Shown here: positions 6,944-15,460 of the stretch, piece after piece
Layout of the letters: each line of letters starts with the position of its first letter
Numbering within the stretch: position 1 is the first letter of the stretch
Source of the DNA: JAFGVL01 sp031553685
Lineage (GTDB): Bacteria > Bacteroidota > Bacteroidia > Bacteroidales > Paludibacteraceae
NCBI GenBank assembly: GCA_031553685.1
Contig: JAVBLE010000034.1
Location: forward strand, 1-44,650
Direction of reading: 5' to 3'
Length of the DNA: 44,650 nt
The notes under the pieces: generated by a model
Seen by the model: the letters and a program-made list of their open reading frames with translations, nothing else
Database searches by the model: none
Told to the model about the DNA's origin: nothing
Program-made: the position numbers and the translations under genes

Positions 6944-7972
6944 TTACCATTGCGTTTTCCCCTGCACCGATGCTCCTTGCAGTTTCAATTTCTCCTGTGC
7001 ATTGGCTTTCTTTAAGTCCGTAGGTTCCAGTTTTTTGAGCAGGCGGATATTTTCTTTCTGCTTCATATAGTCGTATTTATCGCGTTCGTACACCACTTTT
7101 TCCAACATCAGGTAATTGAAGATACTTGTTGTGGCAGTAGCCAACTGTTCGTCTGTATAGTTGCCCGTTTCGCGTAGCAATCCGGCTTTTGCCTGTGCTT
7201 TTGCCATTACTTCGGGTGTAGAAGTCACGGTGATGTATTTGTTGCGTTGTGTTTCGGTAAGTGCATTCATAAACACGGTGTGGAATGCCTTGTCCGATTC
7301 GTATTTAAGTTGAGTTGCTGTAGCGGCATTTTTTACTTTCAGCAGGATAGAATCTCCCTCTTGCTGGTATTTGCTGTACGCTTCGCGCAGAGCCGCTTCC
7401 TGTGTAGGACTTATGGTAATCACTTTTTTGATTTCGCGTATTTTCCGGTTACTGCGTTGGCGTTGGCTTTGATCTTTTTTCAGGCTGTCTATGCCTTCTT
7501 TTTGTTTCCGGTAATCGTATTTCTCGGTAGCATACACCAGCTTTTCATTCATCAGTTGTTTGTAGATGGCTTTTTTAGCAGAGTCTAATTGTGTTTGCGT
7601 GTATTCGCCCGTTTTGGTAAGTTCGTCCAAGCGAGCTTTGGTTTTCTCGGTTACTTCGGGTGCCGCCATTACGCGGTAATATTGTTCTTTTTGTGCATCG
7701 GTCAGGATATTCATCAGCCGCTGGTTAAAAAGCATTTCGGAACGACGCTTGAGCGAGGCTGCGCGTTCGGCGTTTGCTACTTTGTACAGGATACTGTCGT
7801 TACGGTCGGAGTAAGCATCGTATGCTTTACGGATAGCGGTTTCCTGCTGTTGGGTCAGGGTAATGAACTTTTTGATCTCGATAATTTTTCGGTCGGAGCG
7901 TTGCCCGGTTGTTTGTGCCGAGACAATTGCGCATAGCATCGCCAGCACGGCGATAGTGAAAATTTTTCTCAT
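6944..7972 (-). CDS. Secreted alpha-helical protein with two-fold internal duplication
   Basis: 342 aa with signal peptide MRKIFTIAVLAMLCAIVSAQ. The mature part is two copies of a ~145-residue helical unit: residues ~25-165 (SDRKIIEIKKFITLTQQQET ... EKYDYRKQKEGIDSLKK) and ~172-318 (SNRKIREIKKVITISPTQEA ... DKYDYMKQKENIRLLKK). Both carry a DSIL-x-KV-x-NA element and an L-T-x-x-Q-x-x-x-Y motif. The latter recalls the LTxxQ helices of Spy/CpxP-type periplasmic proteins, but kinship is not certain. It is the first gene of the leftward locus; 48 bp separate it from the Sel1 gene. Role unknown; a structural or chaperone-like exported protein is possible. Confidence 0.75.
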   Translation of the reverse strand: MRKIFTIAVLAMLCAIVSAQTTGQRSDRKIIEIKKFITLTQQQETAIRKAYDAYSDRNDSILYKVANAERAASLKRRSEMLFNQRLMNILTDAQKEQYYRVMAAPEVTEKTKARLDELTKTGEYTQTQLDSAKKAIYKQLMNEKLVYATEKYDYRKQKEGIDSLKKDQSQRQRSNRKIREIKKVITISPTQEAALREAYSKYQQEGDSILLKVKNAATATQLKYESDKAFHTVFMNALTETQRNKYITVTSTPEVMAKAQAKAGLLRETGNYTDEQLATATTSIFNYLMLEKVVYERDKYDYMKQKENIRLLKKLEPTDLKKANAQEKLKLQGASVQGKTQW

Positions 7973-8668
7973 GATTTTAAAAATTTAGTTGTTAGTAATT
8001 GTTGTTCTCCCGCAGATTGCGCTGATTAAAGTAGATTTCTTTTCTTATCTGCGATTATTCCTGTGATCTGCGGGAATAATCTTTCTATTGCGATTTATCC
8101 CTCCGCTAACTGCCAGATTGCCGACTGTTGGTCAAAGTATTATTCCCAATTCCCTCTCCTCCCGATTCATCGGGACAAGTAGTGGAGAGGGTCAAAATAA
8201 GACTTAATAAAGAAAGCACATCTTGGGAGAGGTAAAAAATCTATTTGCACTTTGGGCGGTAAGGCGTGCAATGGGTGGTACCTCAGTGTTAAAGTCGTTA
8301 AAACAAACGGCTTCTGGCACGGTTTTTCGTAGTTTTGTATCTGGTTTGTAGATAGCAAACTTCCTTTCTTTTTGGGGTTCCGTGTGGTGTTGGAGCACTG
8401 CACGGAACTGTTTGTTTTTACATTTATATATTTATTGACAAAAATATTATTAAAAATTGTTTTTGTCAATAGCACTTAAGTGTCATTTTTTACTGCATTA
8501 TTTTGTGATCAAGTGGGATTGCTTAGCGCAAATTTTCGATAGCGTAACTTGAGCTTGTCAAATCATCAGTCACATCTCATTTGTAGAAATAACATTAACT
8601 AATTTTGTTGAACTACTTAGAAGCTGTCTTGTCCAATGCAGTTACCTCAATTTTTTAAACAATCAAGT
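7973..8668. other. Long intergenic region, no convincing gene
   Basis: About 700 bp between divergent genes without a supported ORF. Visible are a CCCGCAGAT...ATCTGCGGG inverted repeat near 8010-8075, a CCCTCTCC...GGAGAGGG palindrome enclosing CCCGATTCATCGGG near 8150-8200, and ATTGACAAAAA at 8434-8444 pairing with TTTTTGTCAAT at 8460-8470. These look like decayed intergenic repeats and possibly the scar of an old insertion. Small frames at 8167-8475 have no protein-like composition I can support. Confidence 0.5.
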
Positions 8669-8699
8669 TTTGTCAAACAAGTTTTTTTGACGAACTTTG
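8669..8699 (+). promoter_or_regulatory. Promoter for the rluB-pdxA operon
   Basis: TTTG at 8669-8672, a 19-bp spacer and GAACTTTG at 8692-8699 fit the Bacteroidetes sigma-70 pattern (TTTG, 17-21 bp, TAnnTTTG) with one mismatch in the -7 box. Transcription would start near 8706, leaving a leader of about 75 nt. Confidence 0.5.
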
Positions 8700-8781
8700 C
8701 ATATTATTTATTTCCCAAAAGAAGATGAAGCAAATAATAGGCAAGTTTCACCTGATATTGTGAGAATAAAATCATAGACAC

Positions 8782-10056
8782 ATGAAAATCGGAGACAACA
8801 ACAAGCGCCGTCAACCTGCGAGAGGCAAGTCGGAACGCACACAAGACTTTAAGAAAAAACCGGCTGCAACCCGTAGTTACAAAAGAAAAGAAGATAGCGA
8901 CTTCGCAATCGAATCCGATTTTTCCCCTAAAAAAAGATTTACAAAAAGTCCTTCTTCTTCAGCACGAACTAAAAATTTCGTAAAAAAGGAAGACGAAAAA
9001 CGCTCTTTCGGTAAACGAAATGATGCGAAACAATCTTCATTGGGCAAAAAAGAATATAAAAAACGCATTCCCTTTGAAGGGAAAGAAGACGAGAAACGCC
9101 CTTTGTTAGTCAAAAAGCCATCCGGCTTTTCTGTTACAAAAGACGAGCGTCCTGCCCGCCGGGCGCCTCGCATTATCAGCAATTCGGAAACAAACCCAAC
9201 CAAGTTTGTAGAAACCCGTTTTAGCGACAACAAAAAGATGCGTTCGCGCAAGACAACTGAAACTGCAGACTATAATCCAAACGAAAAATACAGCAAAAAG
9301 AAGCAATTAGAGTTTTTGAAAAAAAACACTAATCCGGACGAGCCTATGCGCTTGAACCGCTTTTTGGCAAACGCCGGACTTTGTTCGCGCCGTGAAGCCG
9401 ACGAGTACATTGCAGCCGGTGTTGTAACTGTAAACGGTGAAGTAGTTACCGAAATGGGGGCTAAAGTAATTCCGTCAAAAGACAGGGTTTTGTTTCACGA
9501 TCAACTCGTTCGTTCCGAGAAAAAAGTATATTTACTTCTCAATAAACCCAAAGATTGTGTTACTACAACCGACGACCCGAATGCGCGCCTCACGGTAATG
9601 GATTTGGTAAAAAACGCTTGTTCAGAGCGTATTTATCCTGTAGGGCGGCTTGATCGAAACACAACCGGCGTATTGCTTCTCACAAACGATGGTGATATGG
9701 CGGCTCGCCTCACCCATCCGAAATACAACAAGAAAAAAATTTACCATGTGTTCCTTGATAAGGCGGTAATAAAAGCCGACATGGAAAAAATAGCCCATGG
9801 TATCGTGCTCGAAGACGGCGAAATACATGCTGACAATGTGGAGTATGTGGAAGATGATAAAAAACAAGTAGGCATCGAGATACATTCAGGCAAAAACCGC
9901 ATTGTGCGCCGTATTTTTGAGCATTTAGGCTATTCGGTTGTCCGGCTCGACCGCGTTTACTTTGCCGGACTGACTAAAAAGAAATTAGCTCGCGGCAAAT
10001 GGCGTTTCCTTACCGAAAAAGAAATAAACATGTTGCGCATGGGTGCGTACGAATAA
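8782..10056 (+). CDS. rluB: rRNA large-subunit pseudouridine synthase, RluB/RsuA family
   Basis: 424 aa. Residues 1-185 are a lysine/arginine-rich low-complexity extension, as in Bacteroidetes members of this family. An S4 RNA-binding domain follows (MRLNRFLANAGLCSRREADE). The catalytic domain has the family signature GRLDRNTTGVLLLTNDGDMA, with the aspartate of R-L-D as nucleophile, and an IHSGKNRIVRRIFEHLGY motif. It isomerises a uridine in 23S rRNA (RluB) or 16S rRNA (RsuA); the exact target cannot be decided from sequence. The next gene begins 17 bp downstream, so both are likely one transcript. Confidence 0.88.
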   Translation: MKIGDNNKRRQPARGKSERTQDFKKKPAATRSYKRKEDSDFAIESDFSPKKRFTKSPSSSARTKNFVKKEDEKRSFGKRNDAKQSSLGKKEYKKRIPFEGKEDEKRPLLVKKPSGFSVTKDERPARRAPRIISNSETNPTKFVETRFSDNKKMRSRKTTETADYNPNEKYSKKKQLEFLKKNTNPDEPMRLNRFLANAGLCSRREADEYIAAGVVTVNGEVVTEMGAKVIPSKDRVLFHDQLVRSEKKVYLLLNKPKDCVTTTDDPNARLTVMDLVKNACSERIYPVGRLDRNTTGVLLLTNDGDMAARLTHPKYNKKKIYHVFLDKAVIKADMEKIAHGIVLEDGEIHADNVEYVEDDKKQVGIEIHSGKNRIVRRIFEHLGYSVVRLDRVYFAGLTKKKLARGKWRFLTEKEINMLRMGAYE

Positions 10057-10073
10057 CCTCAACATGAATCTTT

Positions 10074-11066
10074 ATGCACGAAAAAATAAAAATAGGAATC
10101 ACACAAGGCGATATTAACGGAATTGGTTACGAACTGATCCTCAAAGCATTGTCCGAACATCAGTTGCTGGACGAATTTATGCCAATCATTTACGGATCGC
10201 CTAAAGTAGCTTCGTTTTACCGGAAAATGCTTGACATTCAGTCTGTCAACTTCAACCATATTAAACAACCCAACGAAAGCCTTGCCAAGAAAGTAAATAT
10301 AATTACAGTCCCGCTCCATGAACCCAATGTAGAACCGGGCAAACAAAATACCGAAGCCCATACTGCCGCTTTATCGGCGCTCGAACGCGCGGTTTCCGAT
10401 ACCAAACAAGGCGGGATTAACGCCTTAGTTACCGCTCCGGCAAACCGTTCAGACAAGTTTACAGGACACGCCGAATATATCGAAACTGCTTTAGGACAAA
10501 AAGACGAAAGCCTGAAAATATGGGTTGGAGATAATCTCAAAATGGTGATTATCCCAAGTCCTGACCAAGAATTAATAGTAAAGAAGATAGCTATCCTTAA
10601 TAAATCGCTTGTCGAAGATTTTGGAATACGCAAACCACGCATCGCTGTATTGGCTACCGACGAGAATGAAAATGAAAAACTAATAAAACCAATTATCAAT
10701 CAACTAAATAACGAGAAGATAATTTGTGTCGGCAGCGTTGCTTCCAATGAGTTTTTCGACACCAATCATTTTGTTCATTTTGACGCAGTTGTCGTTTTAA
10801 ACGAAAATTTTGGGTTAAAACAATTCAACACCATTACAGGAGAAGCCGGTGCACGATACACAGCCAACCTGCCCATTATCCATGCTGAAGCGATACAAGG
10901 AGTGGAATATCAGATAGCCGGTCAGAATGTCGCTAATGAAGAATCACTTCGCAATGCCATTTTCTTAGTATGCGATATTTTCAGAAAGCGGAAAGAATAT
11001 GCTGAAATAACTGCCAATCCATTAAAAATCAGGGAAAAAGACCGGCGAGGAAATATTATTGAATAA
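10074..11066 (+). CDS. PdxA-like protein lacking the metal-binding residues
   Basis: 330 aa. The fold is clearly that of 4-hydroxythreonine-4-phosphate dehydrogenase: GITQGDINGIGYELI (8-22), MPIIYGSPKVASFYRK (36-51), LVTAPANRSDKF (118-129), GHAEYIE (131-137), DFGIRKPRIAVL (182-193), YTANLP (262-267), IAGQNVANEESLRNAI (281-296). However, the positions that hold the three metal histidines in active PdxA are changed: the HIPL-type site reads VIIPS (158-162), the NPHAGE-type loop reads ATDENEN (194-200), and the YHDQGL-type site reads LNENFG (242-247). The RTS-x-x-HG substrate loop reads HAEAIQG (270-276). It is probably catalytically dead or repurposed. It shares a transcript with the pseudouridine synthase upstream. 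Confidence 0.8.
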   Translation: MHEKIKIGITQGDINGIGYELILKALSEHQLLDEFMPIIYGSPKVASFYRKMLDIQSVNFNHIKQPNESLAKKVNIITVPLHEPNVEPGKQNTEAHTAALSALERAVSDTKQGGINALVTAPANRSDKFTGHAEYIETALGQKDESLKIWVGDNLKMVIIPSPDQELIVKKIAILNKSLVEDFGIRKPRIAVLATDENENEKLIKPIINQLNNEKIICVGSVASNEFFDTNHFVHFDAVVVLNENFGLKQFNTITGEAGARYTANLPIIHAEAIQGVEYQIAGQNVANEESLRNAIFLVCDIFRKRKEYAEITANPLKIREKDRRGNIIE

Positions 11067-11070
11067 AAAA

Positions 11071-11110
11071 ATGAAAGGCTGTCCGAAAAAACTCGAACAG
11101 CCTTTGTCTT
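11071..11110. terminator. Rho-independent terminator between convergent genes
   Basis: AAAGGCTGT at 11074-11082 pairs with ACAGCCTTT at 11097-11105, followed by GTCTTTT on the plus strand and flanked by an A-run that gives a T-run on the minus strand. It can serve both the pdxA-like gene and the leftward HIT gene. Confidence 0.75.
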
Positions 11111-11124
11111 TTATGCAGCCGGTT

Positions 11125-11550
11125 TTACAAATTCGCTTTGATTTTTTCAATCGTAGCTGCATATTCGGCATCCGAAAGGTAAGTTTTCTTCGGATTCATT
11201 TCAAATATACCCGGAAAACCAAATCCACCTTCGTATTTAGGTACAATGTGCATGTGCATGTGCGACAAAGTATCGGCGTACGCACCGTAATTAATTTTAG
11301 TCGGGTTGAAAGCTTTCGCAATCGCAGCGGCAGTTTTAGCCACATCTGCCATAAAAGCATTGCGTTGCTCGTCGCTCAATTCGTGAAATTCCACCCCATG
11401 GTCTTTGTAAACCACATTGCAGCGTCCCGGATGCGACTGCTCTTTAAACAAAAATAACTGCGATACTCCTAAATCGCAAATTTTAATCATTAACTCGTCC
11501 AAAACAGGTAGTTTTTGACAATACAAACATTCTGATGCTGGTGTTGGCAT
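11125..11550 (-). CDS. HIT-family nucleotide-binding hydrolase
   Basis: 141 aa, about the usual size for a HINT/HIT protein. It has a CLYC motif near the N-terminus, FLFKEQSHPGRCNVVYKDHG in the first strand block, and the catalytic histidine triad SHMHMHIVPKY near 93-103 (H-x-H-x-H). Such enzymes hydrolyse AMP-linked phosphoramidates or dinucleoside polyphosphates. It lies 34 bp downstream of pfp on the same strand and is probably co-transcribed with it. Confidence 0.88.
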   Translation of the reverse strand: MPTPASECLYCQKLPVLDELMIKICDLGVSQLFLFKEQSHPGRCNVVYKDHGVEFHELSDEQRNAFMADVAKTAAAIAKAFNPTKINYGAYADTLSHMHMHIVPKYEGGFGFPGIFEMNPKKTYLSDAEYAATIEKIKANL

Positions 11551-11584
11551 AGTTTTAAATTTTAATTAGTTATTATTAGGTAAA

Positions 11585-13228
11585 TTATTTATCACATTCT
11601 AACATCATCGTTTTAGTACGCGCATCGCACACTTCACTCGGACCAAAGAACTGTATCGGACCCTGAAAAACAAAAGTATCATTCGCACCCGCCCATTCTT
11701 CGCGCTTACTTACAAAAAACTTAAATGGTTTTCCTTCCAGTTCTACCAAAGCCTTGCGGATAACCGGTACATCCTTGCCATTGCGGCGTTCCATATTCAT
11801 CATCGACACCACGGGTACACCACCGGCAATCCATTCTTCAGCCGATTTGCAGCAATTCCGGATTATCGACATATAAGCCGTTTTTCCTTCCAAAATCAGC
11901 AACGACGCATTGTAACCGATCGAATAACAATAATCAGCATCAAAATTCGATGGAAAAGCACAACGCCCTTCATAGCCGAAGAAATGCGCCATCGCACTGA
12001 ACTTTCCGGTATACGCACCACATTCTTTCAAGCGTTTCAATCGTTCCCCCACCATTTCAATCAACATCTTTTCGGTTTCGATAAGCGACACCTGCACATT
12101 GCCGTGTGCATCCCTGTCCATCATCAATTGTTTAGCTATAAATAATGGCAGCGACTCGAAAGTAGCCTTATTTTCGTGCGATAATTTCAGCAAGATAAAA
12201 TTGCGTTGCGCTTCGTCGCCCACAATCGCTTGAAACTCGGGTGTAGCCAACAAGTCGTTCATCTCTGAAAGCAACATTTTTATTTTTGGCATAAATTCCA
12301 ACAATCCTTCGGGAATAAGTACCGAACCAAATTCGTAACCGGCATTAGCGCGTTCGACGATAGAATCGGTAATTTGCGTAACTACATCAGAAAGCGATTG
12401 GTTTTTCGCTTCCACTTCTTCCGAAATAATTGCCACATTGGGTTGTGTTTGCAGTGCACACTCAAGTGTGATATGCGATGCCGAACGCCCCATCAATCGG
12501 ATAAAGTGCCAATACTTGCGCGACGAATTGCAATCGCGTTGAATATTGCCAATTAATTCCGAATACACTTTGGCGGCAGTATCAAAGCCAAACGAAGTTT
12601 CAATCATTTCGTTTTTCAGGTCGCCGTCAATCGTCTTCGGACAACCGATTACCTGAATGTCGATGTTTTTTTGCTTATAATACTCTGCCAAAATGCATGC
12701 ATTGGTATTCGAATCGTCGCCACCAATAATAACAATGGCTTTAATATTCAATTGTTTACAGATTTCAGCCCCTTTGTCGAATTGTTCGGTCTTTTCCAGT
12801 TTAGTCCGTCCCGAGCCAATCATATCAAAACCACCTGTATTACGGTAACTGTCAATAATATCTACTGTTAATTCTTTGTACTTATGGTCAATCAATCCCG
12901 ACGGACCGCCCAGGAAACCATACAATTTACTCGCCGGATTGGCTTTTTTCAACCCGTCAAAAATTCCCGAAATAACATTGTGTCCACCCGGCGCCTGCCC
13001 TCCCGAGAGAATAACCCCGACATTGACCGCCGGATACGATTTCGGTTCGCCCGCCACAAATTCAACAATCGGCAATCCGTAGGTGTGTGGAAATAGAGTT
13101 TTCATTTCAGCCTGATTGGCAACCGATTCTGTTGGTTTTCCTTCACTTAATTTTACACTGCCTTTTAATACATTAGGTAACTTGGGTTGGTAGCTCATGC
13201 GAGCCTTTTCGAGTGGACTTTTTATCAT
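11585..13228 (-). CDS. pfp: PPi-dependent 6-phosphofructokinase (long type)
   Basis: 547 aa, the length of the long plant/Bacteroidetes-type enzyme. Key sites: VILSGGQAPGGHNVISG near 73-89 (phosphate donor site), GGDDSNTNACILAEYY (the GGDDS form marks pyrophosphate rather than ATP use), PKTIDGDL (catalytic PKTIDxD), and MGRSASHITLECALQTQPN (sugar-phosphate site). It phosphorylates fructose-6-phosphate reversibly with PPi in glycolysis and gluconeogenesis. All key residues are present. It is transcribed away from element A, and the HIT gene follows after 34 bp. Confidence 0.95.
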   Translation of the reverse strand: MIKSPLEKARMSYQPKLPNVLKGSVKLSEGKPTESVANQAEMKTLFPHTYGLPIVEFVAGEPKSYPAVNVGVILSGGQAPGGHNVISGIFDGLKKANPASKLYGFLGGPSGLIDHKYKELTVDIIDSYRNTGGFDMIGSGRTKLEKTEQFDKGAEICKQLNIKAIVIIGGDDSNTNACILAEYYKQKNIDIQVIGCPKTIDGDLKNEMIETSFGFDTAAKVYSELIGNIQRDCNSSRKYWHFIRLMGRSASHITLECALQTQPNVAIISEEVEAKNQSLSDVVTQITDSIVERANAGYEFGSVLIPEGLLEFMPKIKMLLSEMNDLLATPEFQAIVGDEAQRNFILLKLSHENKATFESLPLFIAKQLMMDRDAHGNVQVSLIETEKMLIEMVGERLKRLKECGAYTGKFSAMAHFFGYEGRCAFPSNFDADYCYSIGYNASLLILEGKTAYMSIIRNCCKSAEEWIAGGVPVVSMMNMERRNGKDVPVIRKALVELEGKPFKFFVSKREEWAGANDTFVFQGPIQFFGPSEVCDARTKTMMLECDK

Positions 13229-13256
13229 AGTTTATATTTGAAAAATGCTTGTTTTG

Positions 13257-13286
13257 CAAAAATAACTTCTTTTGGCAAATAAACAA
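13257..13286 (-). promoter_or_regulatory. Promoter of pfp
   Basis: On the minus strand TTG (13286-13284), a 19-bp spacer and TATTTTTG (13264-13257) match the Bacteroidetes consensus. The -7 box ends about 29 bp before the ATG. Confidence 0.55.
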
Positions 13287-13460
13287 GGGGTAAACGAAAA
13301 AAGGCTTGCCAAAATTTAATTGGACAAGATATTTTTATTCTCAAAAAATGTTTTGAATTTGTACTAAGCTAAATTACATAAATAATTGTATCCGGTTTTG
13401 GATTTAATTATTTAACAGACTTTTTTATTGATACCGGTTAGCTTTGTAATGAATATTTTT

Positions 13461-13468
13461 TACATTTG
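13461..13468 (+). promoter_or_regulatory. Original -7 box of the interrupted phosphatase gene
   Basis: TACATTTG fits TAnnTTTG and lies 9 bp before the ATG at 13478 of the cut-off phosphatase start. A TTTG at 13443-13446 could be the -33 box but its 14-bp spacing is short. After insertion this host promoter reads into element A toward the integrase. Confidence 0.4.
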
Positions 13469-13477
13469 CAGAGAGAT

Positions 13478-13519
13478 ATGAATACATCTATTCTTTTTGT
13501 TTGTTTGGGAAACAAATAA
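13478..13519 (+). pseudogene. Severed 5' end of the LMW phosphatase gene
   Basis: ATG at 13478 opens MNTSILFVCLGNK and stops. The first twelve residues match the start of the phosphatase encoded at 23531-24007 (MKILFVCLGNICRSP), and the shared part LFVCLGN is encoded by the 22-bp repeat at both junctions. This is the original start of the gene, cut off by integration of element A in the codons of the P-loop. Confidence 0.88.
13491..13512 (+). other. attL of element A
   Basis: 22-bp sequence beginning TTCTTTTTGTTTG and ending TTTGGGAAA, identical to 23538-23559. It encodes LFVCLGN of the phosphatase P-loop in both places. The identical direct repeat, 10,047 bp apart and next to a tyrosine integrase gene, marks the left attachment site. 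Confidence 0.9.
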
Positions 13520-13529
13520 AAATCATTTC

Positions 13530-13635
13530 ATAGATTATAATCTACTTATTTATTGATATTTACATTGAATCAATAATTTAAAAATGTAAACCAAATTACA
13601 ATTTTATTATTATTTTTGTAAACCACAATGTAAAC
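13530..13635 (+). promoter_or_regulatory. Left-end arm-type repeats of element A
   Basis: Contains ATAGATTATAAT (13530-13541), ATGTAAACCAAA near 13584, and TTGTAAACCACAATGTAAAC (13616-13635). The first and last recur at the right end. They are probable arm or accessory sites for the integrase. A TATTTTTG at 13611-13618 may also be the -7 box of the integrase gene. Confidence 0.55.
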
Positions 13636-13646
13636 TAAAAATAAGT

Positions 13647-15203
13647 ATGAAAGCTTCTGTTTCTGCTGTATTATATACATCCAAAGTATTAGCAAATGGG
13701 GAACATCCTATTATGCTAAGAGTATCATATAATGGTAAAAGGGAATATAAAAGCCTAAAACTCTCCTGTTCTACAAAAGATTGGAATAAAGACAAATCAG
13801 AAGTTAGAAGCAAACACCCATACTGCTATAATATCAATTCTATCATCAACCATGAGTTATCCAAACTCAAAGAATTGGTGTTGGAATATGAAAGGACAGG
13901 CAAACCTTACTCTGCCAAAACACTAATTGAAAAATTATCCAAACCTTTACCTTCAAGAAAAACATTATTGGAATTAATTGATGAAAGAGTTCAATATTTC
14001 AAATATGAAAAAGGTAAATACAACACCTCCACAGGTTACAAGACTTTGTATAATTTAATAAAAAGGTTTTCTCCCAACAGAGATATTGAACTTTTTGAAA
14101 TAGATAAAGTTTGGTTAAGGGATTTTGAAAACTACTTAAAAATCACCAATAAAAAAGAAACAAGTATTTATAAGCACTTTTGTTGTTTGAAGGCTACTAT
14201 TAATTTAGCTATTGCCAACAAATATCTTTCTGATAATCCTTTTGATGGATTTGAGCAAAAATTAGACAGGAGAACTAAAAAGAGAGCATTAACTGTTGAT
14301 GGTATAGATAAGTTGTTAAACTACTTCTTAAACAAGTATTATTGCACTTATACTAATGATGACTTTCAATCTATGTTTTATAATGATGGTATAGAAATAT
14401 ATGATGGAAAAGCACTTCGTCATAATTGCAAACCTGACATTGATCTTGAAGATATAGAGGAGGAGAAAGATGAGAAAGTAAGAAAATTTTGGAATGAATA
14501 TTTCAAAAAAGAAGGTTACAACAAATTACACCCCCAATTAAATAGTGAAGCTATTGCTTTAAGTTTATTTTTATGTTCCTATATCATGCAGGGGTTAGCT
14601 TTGGTTGATTTAGCAAATCTGAAATGGAAAGATTTACATTTATTATCAGTATTGGATGAGGACAAGTATATTAGAGATGTAAAGCAACATAATGAAGAGT
14701 ATGCCAATAACAACAAAATTTATAAATATTATTATAAGACAGAATTGTTGAGAAATAAAACCAAACATCCCACCAAGATAATTGTAGACTTAGCTGATTT
14801 TAATGCTTTTGCCTGCTTATTTATTCCATCAAAAGAAACTTACAATCCAGATAACTATATTTTTGGAATTTTTGATAATGCTAAAAATGATGCTTCTACA
14901 AAGTTTGGAAGAATGACTTATATGACTTATTTGGTTAATCACAATTTGAAAAAGGCAGCACAAAAAGCAGGTGTATCTTCTGATATTACTTTCTACACAG
15001 CACGGCATACTTATGCTTCTCAATTATATCATAATGGTGTGCCTATTAGTTTAATAGCTCAAAATATGGGAAGAGAAATATCAAATATAGAAACTTACCT
15101 TAAAGAGTTTGATAATAATAGAATTATAGAATCAAATAGAAGTATATTTTATTTCAAAACTCCCAAATATGATAAAATTGAAACTGAGGATGATTTAAAG
15201 TAA
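13647..15203 (+). CDS. Tyrosine recombinase (integrase) of element A
   Basis: 518 aa. N-terminal Arm DNA-binding region (1-100, with the CSTKDWNKDKSEVR pattern common in Bacteroidetes integrases), a SAM-like core-binding domain (about 105-205) and a C-terminal catalytic domain. The catalytic tail is clear: ITFYTARHTYASQLYHNG (447-464, Arg453) and IETYLKEF (481-488, Tyr484). The first catalytic Arg, expected in the R-G-M/L-x-x-V-D motif, is Gln315 (MQGLALVDLANLKW). An acidic insert of about 60 residues (230-290) separates the start of the catalytic domain from this motif. It probably catalyses integration at, and excision from, the 22-bp phosphatase site. Confidence 0.9.
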   Translation: MKASVSAVLYTSKVLANGEHPIMLRVSYNGKREYKSLKLSCSTKDWNKDKSEVRSKHPYCYNINSIINHELSKLKELVLEYERTGKPYSAKTLIEKLSKPLPSRKTLLELIDERVQYFKYEKGKYNTSTGYKTLYNLIKRFSPNRDIELFEIDKVWLRDFENYLKITNKKETSIYKHFCCLKATINLAIANKYLSDNPFDGFEQKLDRRTKKRALTVDGIDKLLNYFLNKYYCTYTNDDFQSMFYNDGIEIYDGKALRHNCKPDIDLEDIEEEKDEKVRKFWNEYFKKEGYNKLHPQLNSEAIALSLFLCSYIMQGLALVDLANLKWKDLHLLSVLDEDKYIRDVKQHNEEYANNNKIYKYYYKTELLRNKTKHPTKIIVDLADFNAFACLFIPSKETYNPDNYIFGIFDNAKNDASTKFGRMTYMTYLVNHNLKKAAQKAGVSSDITFYTARHTYASQLYHNGVPISLIAQNMGREISNIETYLKEFDNNRIIESNRSIFYFKTPKYDKIETEDDLK

Positions 15204-15231
15204 ATTAGCATGTTATTTTAAAAACTCTATC

Positions 15232-15450
15232 TTACTTCACATCAACAATTTCTTTCAATTCAATATGCAAAGCCTCACATATTTTGTATAATGTCCATAA
15301 GGTAGGGTTTGTCCTACCTTTTTCAATCCTCACTAAATTCGGTTTCTCGAACTCACACAAATCACACAACTCTTGTAAAGAAAGATTTCTGTCTTCTCTT
15401 AACTGTTTGATTTTAATACCAATAACAATAAGCAGCTCTTCTTTTTTCAT
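15232..15450 (-). CDS. Small XRE-family (Cro/CI) transcriptional regulator
   Basis: 72 aa, essentially one helix-turn-helix domain: IGIKIKQLREDRNLSLQELC, EFEKPNLVRIEKGRTNPTLW, TLYKICEALHIELKEIV. It is convergent with the integrase gene (29 bp between their ends) and its upstream region holds two TTATC-N6-GATAA palindromes that overlap a rightward promoter. It likely represses that promoter, and perhaps its own, acting as the lysogeny-type switch of the element. Confidence 0.88.
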   Translation of the reverse strand: MKKEELLIVIGIKIKQLREDRNLSLQELCDLCEFEKPNLVRIEKGRTNPTLWTLYKICEALHIELKEIVDVK

Positions 15451-15460
15451 AATTTCTTTA

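Noticed and set aside
8167..8475. Leftward frames of 102 and 64 codons in the 7973-8781 gap
   Set aside because: They overlap each other in different frames, show no protein-like pattern, and the region is full of decayed inverted repeats.
15232..15450. Antitoxin role for the 72-aa XRE protein
   Set aside because: No toxin gene adjoins it; its neighbours are the integrase (convergent) and a divergent promoter with matching palindromes, so a repressor role is more likely.
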